In this document: piece by piece, positions 13,819 through 21,422 of the stretch
How the letters are laid out: every line of letters starts with the position of its first letter
How positions within the stretch are numbered: the stretch's first letter is position 1
Origin: Bacteroidetes bacterium 4572_112
GTDB lineage: Bacteria; Bacteroidota; Bacteroidia; Bacteroidales; UBA1556
Direction: 5' to 3'
Assembly: GCA_002254285.1 (NCBI GenBank)
Contig: NIUZ01000098.1
Coordinates: 1-21,623, forward strand
Length of the DNA: 21,623 nucleotides
Notes under the pieces: model-generated
Seen by the model: the letters and a program-made list of their open reading frames with translations, nothing else
Told to the model about the DNA's origin: nothing
Databases searched by the model: none
Made by a program: the position numbers and the translations under genes

Positions 13819-14371
13819 ATGGACAGCAATAGCACCATAATACTTGCCAACGGCACATTCCCTCAAACAGATAAACTATTGTCAATTTTGGACTCTGCAA
13901 AACAAATTATTTGTTGCGATGGTGCTGTAAATAAGCTTGTGGCTAGTGGACGTGAGCCTTCTGTAATAATTGGCGATTTAGATTCTGCTGACGAAAACAT
14001 AAAACAACAATATTCCGACAAATTAATTCACATAAAGGATCAATACACCAACGACCTAACAAAGGCGGTAAATTGGAGCTTAGCACAAGGAATAAAAAGC
14101 TTAATAATAATGGGAGCAACTGGCGAAAGAGAGGATCATACTATTGCCAACATTGCCTTGCTATCAAAATTATTAAGCTTTTTATTCCTTGTGCTAAGCT
14201 CCAATTTACCGCCTTTGAGGTCGTTGGTGTATTGATCCTTTATTAAAATTCCCTTTACAAGACCTCAAGCTTAGCTCTTGGTGGATGGGAACGCTGAATG
14301 AAGCAATTACTGAGCAGTTTACAATTTCGTTTGAGGGAGAAGCTAGAGTTATTGTGTATATTTTATACTAA
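13819..14371 (+). pseudogene. thiN: Thiamine diphosphokinase gene broken by an internal inverted duplication
   Basis: Intact thiN makes thiamine diphosphate from thiamine and ATP. The 5' part (13819-14168, about 117 codons) is native: LANGTFPQ, CDGAVNKL, GDLDS, QYTNDLTKA and GATGEREDHTIANIALL are family motifs. At 14169 the reading frame enters an inverted copy of its own 14032-14108 segment and stops at 14235 after 20 foreign residues. From 14243 native sequence resumes in another frame: LKFPLQDLKLSSWWMGTLNE, then FTISFEGEARVIVYILY to TAA at 14369-14371, the usual thiN C-terminus. About 45-55 residues of the normal ~205-residue protein, including part of the C-terminal substrate-binding domain, are missing. 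The product, 138 residues if translated, should be inactive. Confidence 0.88.
14032..14243. repeat. Near-perfect 77/75-nt inverted repeat in thiN
   Basis: Left arm 14032-14108 and right arm 14169-14243 are reverse complements except for a 2-nt gap (CCTAACAAAGG against CCTCAAAGG when aligned). The 60-nt spacer (14109-14168) is native thiN. The right arm replaces native central coding sequence, as a fold-back template switch would do. Confidence 0.95.
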
Positions 14372-14415
14372 AAAAGCCATACTTCGGTACAATTTTCTGA
14401 AAAAGAAAATCACTC

Positions 14416-14433
14416 ACCCGATTGCTATCGGGT
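14416..14433. repeat. REP-like palindrome ACCCGAT...ATCGGGT
   Basis: ACCCGAT-TGCT-ATCGGGT has perfect 7-bp arms and is followed by ATGACGTGAC. It shares its core with 5341-5356. It lies between the thiN remnant and the terminator of the dehydrogenase gene. Confidence 0.65.
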
Positions 14434-14481
14434 ATGACGTGACTAACAAAGAGTCATTTCTCTGACAAAAAATCATTCTAT

Positions 14482-14521
14482 AAAAAAATCCCCTATTTCA
14501 ATAATTTGAGATAGAGGATTT
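14482..14521 (-). terminator. Intrinsic terminator of the dehydrogenase gene
   Basis: On the minus strand a 14-bp stem (AAATCCTCTATCTC with GAAATAGGGGATTT, including G-U pairs and one mismatch) ends in a T-run of seven. A smaller GAGACT/AGTCTC hairpin (14527-14548) lies between it and the stop codon. Confidence 0.75.
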
Positions 14522-14563
14522 CCAAAGAGACTAACCAACAAAAGTCTCAATAAGCAATTAATA

Positions 14564-15460
14564 TTACTTCAAAAAATCTGGGTCTAAATATTTTGGATTT
14601 GGATATTTATAAAAACCCTCACCAGTACTCATTCCCATCTTTCCTTCATCAATGAACTCTGCCTTAATTTTTGCAGCACGATCAATCATAAGTTTATTTT
14701 GTGTTTTTTCGCCATTCATAAGTGCAATATGATATACTGTTTGTAGGCCAATCATATCAATAATACCAAAAGGGCCAAATTTTGCTCCGGTACTAATCAT
14801 CCATGTTTTGTCAATACTCTCAAAATCCGACACCCCATTAAAGTATAGATACTGAGCTGATGACAATAAAGGCACTAATAAGGTATTCAATACATAACCC
14901 GATTGTTCCTTATGAATTGGAATTGGAACCATGCCTATATCTTCGGCAAATTTCAATACAATATCAAAATATTTAGGATCAGTACCATCATGCATCATTA
15001 CCTCACCTACATTTGCATCCCAAACTGGATTAGCAAAGTGTAATGCCAAAAATTTCTCTGGGCGACCAGTTTCTTGAGCATATGAGCTAGGAAGCATTGT
15101 TGAGGAATTGCTTGTAAATATTGTTTTTTCAGGAGCAAATTTCGCCAAATCATTATAGAATGATTTCTTAATATCCATTACCTCTGGCACCGATTCGCTT
15201 ACTAGGTCGGCATTTGCAACAGCTTCTTTAAGATTTGTAGAATATGAAAGTCTTTTATTAGTTTCGTCAATCTGCTGTTGACTTACATTACGTTTATTTA
15301 GAAATAAATCAGCAAAACCTTTATGAAATGCTTTTGATTTTTCTATTGATTCTTCAAAAGGGTCGTAAACTACTACATTAAAACCCATAAATGCTGTTTG
15401 CCATGCAATTTGTGAGCCCAATACACCAGCTCCTGCAATTGTAACGTTTTTAATTTCCAT
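14564..15460 (-). CDS. 3-hydroxyacyl-CoA dehydrogenase (3-hydroxybutyryl-CoA type)
   Basis: This NAD-dependent enzyme oxidises 3-hydroxyacyl-CoA to 3-ketoacyl-CoA, or reverses it in butyrate-type metabolism. It is 298 residues from the ATG at 15458-15460. A longer frame begins at 15523, but that ATG lies in the arm of a hairpin and adds 21 residues with no counterpart in the family. The Rossmann motif GAGVLGSQ (10-17) and Asp33 after the second strand mark NAD use. SNSSTMLPS (117-125) and LHFANPVWDANVGE (140-153) contain the catalytic His141 and Glu153. The C-terminal dimerisation domain has SGYVLNTLLVPLL. Length is slightly above the usual ~285. It follows oleate hydratase by 97 bp with a strong hairpin between, so it may share its transcript. 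Confidence 0.9.
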   Translation of the reverse strand: MEIKNVTIAGAGVLGSQIAWQTAFMGFNVVVYDPFEESIEKSKAFHKGFADLFLNKRNVSQQQIDETNKRLSYSTNLKEAVANADLVSESVPEVMDIKKSFYNDLAKFAPEKTIFTSNSSTMLPSSYAQETGRPEKFLALHFANPVWDANVGEVMMHDGTDPKYFDIVLKFAEDIGMVPIPIHKEQSGYVLNTLLVPLLSSAQYLYFNGVSDFESIDKTWMISTGAKFGPFGIIDMIGLQTVYHIALMNGEKTQNKLMIDRAAKIKAEFIDEGKMGMSTGEGFYKYPNPKYLDPDFLK

Positions 15461-15515
15461 GATTTGTTGTTTTATGATTTGTGTTTTGTAATTTGTAATT
15501 TCAATATTTATTATG

Positions 15516-15550
15516 ATTGCCATTCCTTAACAGAATTAAGGAATGGCAAT
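15516..15550. other. Perfect 15-bp hairpin between oleate hydratase and dehydrogenase genes
   Basis: ATTGCCATTCCTTAA and TTAAGGAATGGCAAT enclose a 5-nt loop (CAGAA). It starts 7 bp after the oleate hydratase stop on the minus strand. No T-run follows, so it may be a processing or mRNA-stability element that lowers the downstream gene's output, or a weak terminator. Confidence 0.75.
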
Positions 15551-15557
15551 TTGTGCT

Positions 15558-17258
15558 TTATATTAGGCCTTCTAAAGTTGTATTTGCAAGAAGTTTTTTG
15601 ATAATACCCTCAGCAGGTAATGGTCTTCCGCTATACATAGCTTTTGTTGATGCAGCCACAACTCTTACGTCATACTGACTAGCATAAATTTCTGGCACTT
15701 TTTTGTCAACACCCAAAAGAGTATAAACAGCCATAATTGCAGAACGTACAGAGTATTCTACAGTAAATACACAGTCGTCCTTGATTTCAGCAAACTGACC
15801 CAAAAATGCTAGGTTTGTGCTTCCTTCTGGAATAACCTCTGGTCTGTCACCCTGTACTCTAGGCATAAATTGACTAGTAATATAAGGCATCATTGCTGGG
15901 CGAACTATTGATTCGTCGATATACTCTTGCATATTTTCCTCATCAATTCCTAAATGATACAACAGCTCTTGCATTAGCTCTTTACCAGTACAAACGCTCA
16001 TTGGCTTTTTAATAAAATCACCCTTTTTATCAGGGAATAAAGCATAAGCCCAAGCTACAACTACATCATCAGGTTGATCCTTAAACTGTGGTTGTCGGTT
16101 TACGGTTACACTCAATAACCAATTTGAATCTTTTATTGTAATAATACCACCTGTTGCAGTCTTATTTGGCAAGAATTCTCTTTCAGCAAAACTCTCGAGC
16201 AATTGCTTAAATTTAGAACCCTTAGCAGTGATTGTATATGACTCCCACTTAGTTTTATCAATATTACTACAAAAAACCTCAGGTTTACCAAAAGAATCAT
16301 CTTTTTTCGCAATATTTTTCCATAAATTCCAACATGCGCCTTCTGATCGGTCAAGCTCAGGAGCTGTATTCATATCTCCAAGGGTAGAATTCTCAGTCAT
16401 TGAGCCATTGGTAAAAAAGACCAAATCGTTTGCAGTAGTAGCAATTAACTCGTCCTTACCATTCTTATTTATATGTATTGCTGTTACGGTTTTATTACCA
16501 TTATTAATATCGATATCCAAATCGGTAACAGTAGTACCATAATCAAAATTAACTCCTGCTTTTTCTAACTTCATTTCCAAAGGAAGAATCATTGAGTCGT
16601 ACTGATTATACTTTGTAAACACAAGGCCTTTCATAGTACTCATACCAGGCATCAGGTGAATAAAACGGTGCATATATCGCTTCATTTCCACCACACTATG
16701 AAACTCTTGGAAAGCAAACATACTTCTCCAATATAACCAAAAATCAGTTTTTAAGAATGTTGGATCAAAAAATTGCTCAACAGTTACATCTCCCAAATCT
16801 TTCTCTGTTACAAGAAATAATTTAGTCATTTGTTTAACATGTATTGGGTCTAAACCAAGGCTTGTTGAACGTAATTTCTCTCCTCTATTATCAATAACCC
16901 TTACATTTGAATAGTTAGGGTCCATATCGTTCAACTGCTTAAACTCCTCTAAGACTGTACGATTTGGCTCCTCAATAGATGGTACATCACCAAACAAATC
17001 CCACATACATTCATAATGCTCTTCCATTTCTCTACCACCACGTGCAATATAACCATCTTCGGCATTTCCTGCACCATCCATTGCGCCACCTGATATAGGA
17101 CCTTGCTCTAGAATTGTAATATTCTTTCCAGCCATTTTACCATCACGCATTAAATACTCTGCTGCTGCTAAAGAAGCTATTCCACCACCTATTAAATATG
17201 CTTTTTTGTTTTCTATTCCCTTAGTTTGTAAAGGGTTAATTTTTTGATAATTGCTCAT
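15558..17258 (-). CDS. ohyA: Oleate hydratase (FAD-dependent fatty acid double-bond hydratase)
   Basis: It adds water to cis-9 double bonds of unsaturated fatty acids, giving 10-hydroxy acids; it is FAD-dependent but redox-neutral. The protein is 566 residues, within the family's range. The FAD-binding motif is GGGIASLAAAEYL (24-36). RGGREMEEHYECMWDLFGD (73-91) is the diagnostic stretch that carries the catalytic glutamate, and TKYNQYDSMILPL (215-227) has conserved tyrosines of the active site. Further hallmarks are FFTNGSMTENSTLGDMN and the C-terminal ITSQFMPRVQGDRPEVIPEG. No signal peptide or membrane segment is seen; such enzymes sit on the inner face of the membrane. The role is usually detoxification or remodelling of host- or food-derived unsaturated fatty acids. 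A dehydrogenase for hydroxyacyl-CoA follows. A -7 box is at 17376-17383. Confidence 0.96.
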   Translation of the reverse strand: MSNYQKINPLQTKGIENKKAYLIGGGIASLAAAEYLMRDGKMAGKNITILEQGPISGGAMDGAGNAEDGYIARGGREMEEHYECMWDLFGDVPSIEEPNRTVLEEFKQLNDMDPNYSNVRVIDNRGEKLRSTSLGLDPIHVKQMTKLFLVTEKDLGDVTVEQFFDPTFLKTDFWLYWRSMFAFQEFHSVVEMKRYMHRFIHLMPGMSTMKGLVFTKYNQYDSMILPLEMKLEKAGVNFDYGTTVTDLDIDINNGNKTVTAIHINKNGKDELIATTANDLVFFTNGSMTENSTLGDMNTAPELDRSEGACWNLWKNIAKKDDSFGKPEVFCSNIDKTKWESYTITAKGSKFKQLLESFAEREFLPNKTATGGIITIKDSNWLLSVTVNRQPQFKDQPDDVVVAWAYALFPDKKGDFIKKPMSVCTGKELMQELLYHLGIDEENMQEYIDESIVRPAMMPYITSQFMPRVQGDRPEVIPEGSTNLAFLGQFAEIKDDCVFTVEYSVRSAIMAVYTLLGVDKKVPEIYASQYDVRVVAASTKAMYSGRPLPAEGIIKKLLANTTLEGLI

Positions 17259-17375
17259 TTTACTTTACATTAAATATTTTCCTACTCTATTGGTTTTTCG
17301 GATTCTACCCTATACCAAATAAATTAGAATTTGAAATTAATTACAAACTCTAGCTATACTTCGTATAATAGACCA

Positions 17376-17383
17376 CAAAAGTA
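17376..17383 (-). promoter_or_regulatory. -7 box (TACTTTTG) for oleate hydratase
   Basis: The minus strand reads TACTTTTG, a TAnnTTTG match, 117 bp before the ATG at 17258. Upstream, 17408-17447 is crowded with TAACA/TTAAC half-sites that could bind a regulator. A Crp/Fnr-type domain is encoded immediately upstream, but a link is only a guess. Confidence 0.4.
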
Positions 17384-17451
17384 ATATAGCAATACAAAGT
17401 GTGACGATAACAAATGTTAACGAAATGATAATTTAACGGGTATTAACAAAG

Positions 17452-19560
17452 CTATTTGTGACTATAGCTATCGTTATGAATCAACCTACTTAAATGTACC
17501 GAGCTAATATTCAAATAAGAAGCAATATAATGCTGTGGAACTCTATTAAAAGCTTCTGGGAAATCAATTTTAAAACTTAAATACCTTTCAAGGGGAGTTT
17601 TGGTATAAATAGCTTTAATTTTTTTACTAAAAATAAAAAGATAATCTTCCGCAAGCAAGCGGCCTAATTGCTGCCCCTCTTTCATATTTGCATAAGCATA
17701 TTCAAGAGCTTTCATGGGAATTTTCACGATGCTTGTGCTTTCAATGGCTTGGAAAATAAAATCCGAATTCGAATTCCGCAAGAAACTTTCATAGTCAGTA
17801 GTGAAGGTATCTTCCATGGCAAAATGAAAGGTTTTTTCTTCGCCATCGTCAATATAAAATTTGCGAAGAATACCTTTATCAATAAAATATAGATACTTGC
17901 ATAATTCTCCACTATCGTGCAATACCTCTCTCTTTTTTACTTCTTGGTGAATAAAAAATGCCGAAAATTCAGTCCATTCTTCATCTGAAATAAATATATA
18001 TTTCTGAAATATGTTTCTTATTTTATTCTTAATTTCCAAAGGTCCTATTTCGTCTATTACTAGCAAATCTGTATCTAAGGATGTGTTTTTAAGAATAGCA
18101 TTACCAAACTCAACTGCCTCAGGATTGAAATAAAACTTCCCTTGCCTTGTCCACTCCTTATGCTCTTTTATATTACATAATGGCGTTCTTTGCTCATTAC
18201 TAATTCGGCGCAGCTCATATCCTTGTCGTTGATCTCCTTCATATACCACCTCGCTCATAAAACCATCCACATTAATATTGCTCCTTTTAAGCCTGTTGAC
18301 CACCTTCTGTACAAAGGTAGTTTTACCTTGCTGAATTGTACCACTTATAATTATAATTGGCAATAATTGCCTATCTCTGCGCTCTAGTTCGTTAATCAAA
18401 TTTTCGGCATAGATGAGTAATTTAGAGATTAATACAATTGGCGAACGCAGCATTTCTGTTGCTGGCGGAAAAGCTTTTAAGCTCTCTGGTAATATACCAA
18501 AAGCCAAACTTAGAGCACGATAAAAGTTTTGCAAGCCTCCTTTATAGAGTATGGTTTTTATTAGCGGACTTTTAAGCTCCTTACCAATGGCAGCAAATGA
18601 AATGACCACAAGAGCTGCTCGTATATTCATTTTCATGCCTATAAAAAAGCCTTGCCAGCTAAAAAACTCACCTGTGGATTCCTGACTGAAAAGAAAACCT
18701 GCCATTAATGAAATTAGGAAAAATAAAATCCAGAAAGTAGGTTTTTTGAGGTGATTAAATGCATTTTTATATCGGTAAGCAATAAACGAGAAATATAAAA
18801 TTACCGCTAAAATTCCAATATACCATTCTGTGTTTTTTATGATAATCATTCCACCGATAAGAGCCACAAAATGGAAGATAAAAAGCAGCCATGAATATTT
18901 TTCGTCAACTTCGTCACCAAAGATGCTCTCGTTCTTTTTTTGCTCAAAAATAGGTACTGCGGCAATCTCTTTCTCTATTTTGAAACTAAGTTTTCCTGCC
19001 CTACGGCCAATGAGTGTGCCAATAATGCCCGTTACAAAATAAAATGCAAACAATACTACCACTGCCCAATAGCCCTCAATGGAATAGCTACCCAACTGTC
19101 TGGCAACAAATCCGTAAAGCGCGTCTAACATGAGCATTATATCCCACCCGAAGCTAACCAATAGAGTTACAACTTTCTGAAATAGCACTTCTGAAACAGC
19201 CAAGCCACCTGCAATAAGCATAAGAAATAGCCTACCTTTTGATATTCTAAAAAACAGCTCAAGAATTACAGCCTCTACAATAATACCTATCATTGGGCCA
19301 AGTATAATAGCACTTGGAGCAATGGATTTCATCATGGCAGCAATAATTCCTGCGCGAATAATAAGCCCTTTTTGTGGCCAACGGGTAATAAAAGCTAGGA
19401 TAAATATAACGCTGAAAAACGACATTACCGTGCCGCTAAGCGGCATACGTATATTATGAAGAAAACTGCCTAGCACAATTTCATTGGAAGCCCATAAGCT
19501 ACCCAAAGCCGCAGCTTTTAGCCAAAGATTATTAAGTTTATTCTCAACTTTAAGATGCAT
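17452..19560 (-). CDS. Multi-pass membrane protein fused to truncated THEP1-like NTPase and Crp/Fnr-type regulator
   Basis: This encodes 702 residues in one frame. Residues 1-395 hold about nine or ten membrane segments (for example 43-60, 85-105, 165-184, 222-240, 276-292, 313-328). Its two halves loosely recall ECF-transporter S and T components, but that is a guess. Residues 398-509 match a THEP1-like nucleotidase: Walker A GTIQQGKTT (407-415), DGFMSEVVYEG, GYELRRI and Walker B LLVIDEIGPLE (499-509). The NTPase then ends abruptly; about 60 residues of its usual C-terminus are missing. Residues 511-702 form a full-length Crp/Fnr family regulator of the Bacteroidota type: cyclic-nucleotide-like barrel (DSGELCKYLYFIDKGILRKF, 549-568) and helix-turn-helix VPQHYIASYLNISSVHLSRL (674-693). 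The ATG at 19558-19560 overlaps the flippase stop by one base, so they are translationally coupled. The membrane-anchored regulator design is unusual; a deletion fusing two genes, or an assembly join near 18033, is also possible. Confidence 0.8.
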   Translation of the reverse strand: MHLKVENKLNNLWLKAAALGSLWASNEIVLGSFLHNIRMPLSGTVMSFFSVIFILAFITRWPQKGLIIRAGIIAAMMKSIAPSAIILGPMIGIIVEAVILELFFRISKGRLFLMLIAGGLAVSEVLFQKVVTLLVSFGWDIMLMLDALYGFVARQLGSYSIEGYWAVVVLFAFYFVTGIIGTLIGRRAGKLSFKIEKEIAAVPIFEQKKNESIFGDEVDEKYSWLLFIFHFVALIGGMIIIKNTEWYIGILAVILYFSFIAYRYKNAFNHLKKPTFWILFFLISLMAGFLFSQESTGEFFSWQGFFIGMKMNIRAALVVISFAAIGKELKSPLIKTILYKGGLQNFYRALSLAFGILPESLKAFPPATEMLRSPIVLISKLLIYAENLINELERRDRQLLPIIIISGTIQQGKTTFVQKVVNRLKRSNINVDGFMSEVVYEGDQRQGYELRRISNEQRTPLCNIKEHKEWTRQGKFYFNPEAVEFGNAILKNTSLDTDLLVIDEIGPLEIKNKIRNIFQKYIFISDEEWTEFSAFFIHQEVKKREVLHDSGELCKYLYFIDKGILRKFYIDDGEEKTFHFAMEDTFTTDYESFLRNSNSDFIFQAIESTSIVKIPMKALEYAYANMKEGQQLGRLLAEDYLFIFSKKIKAIYTKTPLERYLSFKIDFPEAFNRVPQHYIASYLNISSVHLSRLIHNDSYSHK

Positions 19561-21041
19561 TATTCTTCATTTTTTATAATGTTCAAAACAGCGCCAAAAT
19601 GCAATAATTGCAAGGCAATGCTAATAACTACAATCATAATGCTTGCTACTGCTAATTGCAGCATCCACGATACATCGATAAAACGTGATGCATAGGCAGA
19701 CAATACCGCCAATATTACAAACATAATAATGCGTAATACGAATGAGAACTCGAATTTAAGGTTTAATAATTTAAAGGCAAAATATAATTGCACAACTCCG
19801 GTTATTACTTGCACTGAGAAGCTTGTGATAGCAGAACCCAATGCTTCAAAATTTGGAATTAGCATAAAATTTAGGCCTAAGCTAATTATAACGCCTACTA
19901 ATGCTATTGAATTTAGTATTTTTAATGAGCCATTAGCGGTGAGTAATGTGCCAAATATATAAGTTGACGAGGTAGCAATAAATACCATCATTAGTATTTG
20001 TAGTACCTGCGTTGTTTGTTCAATTCGTGAGTTGTATTCTTGCAGCGTTTCGGAAGTATGCTGGTGATACATTAGGTGCATAAGGTCTGAACCATAGAAA
20101 TAAGCGATAATTGCTACCGATGACGAAAGCAGGAAAAGTGGTGTAAAACCTAATTTCACCATTTTGCTAAGGTCTTTTTTCTCCTTTATCAGCTTCGCAA
20201 AAATTGGCAATAATAAACCAGCAAATAGTAAACCCGACATATTATTTGCCACATCCAATAGTCTAAATGCTGAGGCATAAATACCTACTTGTAGGTTACC
20301 AGTTTCGGGAAGCAGACGTTCCAATAATACACTATCAATTTTGCCATAAATACTCATTAAGAAAATCAAAAGCGCAAAAGGAAAACTTTCCTTAACAATA
20401 TGATAAAAGAAAACTTTGTCCCAATTTAATCCTTGGAAATTCATCTTAGGTAATAATAATAGCAAGGCAATTAGTGCTGTGAGTGAGTACGATGCTGTTT
20501 GTGCATACACAAACCACTCTATGCGAAATGGCTCAGTGGTAACATCACCCCATAGCAGAACTCCACAGACAAGGATAAGAATTAATCTATCTAAAACAGA
20601 AATAAAGCTATCGATACGGAATAATAATAATGCCGAAAAATTTGATCGTAAATACAGAATAAAGCTCAATAAAAACTGATTGAAACCTATTATTGAAAGT
20701 AAATAAAACTGCTTAGGGCTATAATCTAATAAATAGGCAACCAACATTATAACCAAGAAATAGATAATTGCAAAAAGAAACCTTAATACAATAATACTAC
20801 TAAAATATTTTGTGAGAAGGTGATTATTCTGAGCAATATTTCTGTTATTGAAATTTGTAATACCAAAATCGAGCATTACCTGAAAGATAAACGCAAAATT
20901 CAGAATCGTATAATAAAAACCATATTCTACAGGTCCAACTTCGTTAAGTACACCCATATCAATTCCTAAAACCCAAAAAGGTTTTATAATCAAATTAAGG
21001 AATACCAATAAAACGAGATTGGTAATAAACTTACGGCGCAT
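19560..21041 (-). CDS. Wzx-type polysaccharide flippase / MATE-like oligosaccharide exporter
   Basis: This encodes 493 residues with about 12-14 membrane segments and the general layout of polysaccharide-export flippases (MVF superfamily): an N-terminal half starting RKFITNLVLLVFLNLIIKP, the conserved central IVKESFPFALLIFLMSIYGK then DSVLLERL, and the C-terminal LLTANGSLKILNSIALVGVI. It is expected to move lipid-linked sugar units across the inner membrane in making capsule, O-antigen or exopolysaccharide. The preceding glycosyltransferase tail on the same strand fits a surface-polysaccharide cluster. Its stop TAA overlaps the next ATG (TAATG). Candidate -7 boxes lie at 21076-21083 and 21116-21123. 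Substrate cannot be judged. Confidence 0.88.
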   Translation of the reverse strand: MRRKFITNLVLLVFLNLIIKPFWVLGIDMGVLNEVGPVEYGFYYTILNFAFIFQVMLDFGITNFNNRNIAQNNHLLTKYFSSIIVLRFLFAIIYFLVIMLVAYLLDYSPKQFYLLSIIGFNQFLLSFILYLRSNFSALLLFRIDSFISVLDRLILILVCGVLLWGDVTTEPFRIEWFVYAQTASYSLTALIALLLLLPKMNFQGLNWDKVFFYHIVKESFPFALLIFLMSIYGKIDSVLLERLLPETGNLQVGIYASAFRLLDVANNMSGLLFAGLLLPIFAKLIKEKKDLSKMVKLGFTPLFLLSSSVAIIAYFYGSDLMHLMYHQHTSETLQEYNSRIEQTTQVLQILMMVFIATSSTYIFGTLLTANGSLKILNSIALVGVIISLGLNFMLIPNFEALGSAITSFSVQVITGVVQLYFAFKLLNLKFEFSFVLRIIMFVILAVLSAYASRFIDVSWMLQLAVASIMIVVISIALQLLHFGAVLNIIKNEE

Positions 21042-21075
21042 ATTCTACTTTAGTATGTAATTATCAATTGATTAA

Positions 21076-21083
21076 CAAATATA
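21076..21083 (-). promoter_or_regulatory. -7 box (TATATTTG) for the flippase
   Basis: Minus-strand TATATTTG lies 34 bp before the flippase ATG. A second match, TACCTTTG, is at 21116-21123. Either would let the flippase and fused regulator gene be expressed without the truncated glycosyltransferase. Confidence 0.4.
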
Positions 21084-21162
21084 CATAAATTTAAATTAAA
21101 TCATGCATAAGATAACAAAGGTAAATAGTTTTGGAATACAAAAATGAGGGGATTTATTAGAC

Positions 21163-21411
21163 CTATTTTTTATCAGAATATACTTTGGTAATAGTTTTCC
21201 AAATTACATTTGCGGTATTATCCCATGAGAATAATTTAGTACGCTCTTTGCCTTTAGCAATAAGCTGATTTCGGAATTCGGCTTGCGATTCTACCTTTTG
21301 CATAGCAGATGCAATATCCTTATAATCAAAAGGGTCAACAATAATAGCGGCATCACCAGCAACCTCAGGTCCCCGATACTCGGCGAATGTTCTGAACGCT
21401 GGTGCGCGATT
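21163..21411 (-). pseudogene. C-terminal fragment of a glycosyltransferase family 4-like enzyme
   Basis: On the minus strand the frame reads PEVAGDAAIIVDPFDYKDIA, then NQLIAKGKERTKLFSWDNTA and a stop at 21163-21165. This is the standard end of GT4 (group 1) enzymes, whose PEVAGDAA motif sits near the nucleotide-sugar site. The frame is open only to TGA at 21412-21414 and has no start codon; the catalytic N-terminal ~300 residues are absent. Sequence beyond ~21372 is unlike GT4 and contains REP-like palindromes. So the gene was cut by an insertion or rearrangement, or the contig joins two repeats wrongly. It sits 121 bp from the flippase on the same strand. Confidence 0.7.
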
Positions 21412-21422
21412 TCATCGCGTTC
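21394..21422. repeat. REP-like nested palindrome beside the truncated glycosyltransferase
   Basis: GAACGC ... GCGTTC (outer) and CGCGAT-TTC-ATCGCG (21405-21419, inner) form nested inverted repeats, GC-rich against the AT-rich surroundings. Such hairpins fit REP elements associated with RAYT transposases; none is encoded here. Confidence 0.6.

Noticed and set aside
13819..14235. A complete short 138-residue thiamine diphosphokinase
   Set aside because: The last 20 residues are translated from an inverted copy of upstream thiN, and the real C-terminus is visible downstream in another frame.
15461..15523. Extended N-terminus of the hydroxyacyl-CoA dehydrogenase from ATG at 15523
   Set aside because: The extra residues match nothing in the family and the codon is inside a hairpin arm; the Rossmann start is at 15460.
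17355..17367. TATACTTCGTATA resembles part of a loxP arm
   Set aside because: Only a short stretch is similar, no second arm with the right spacer follows, and it is itself a 5-bp hairpin. It is taken as chance.
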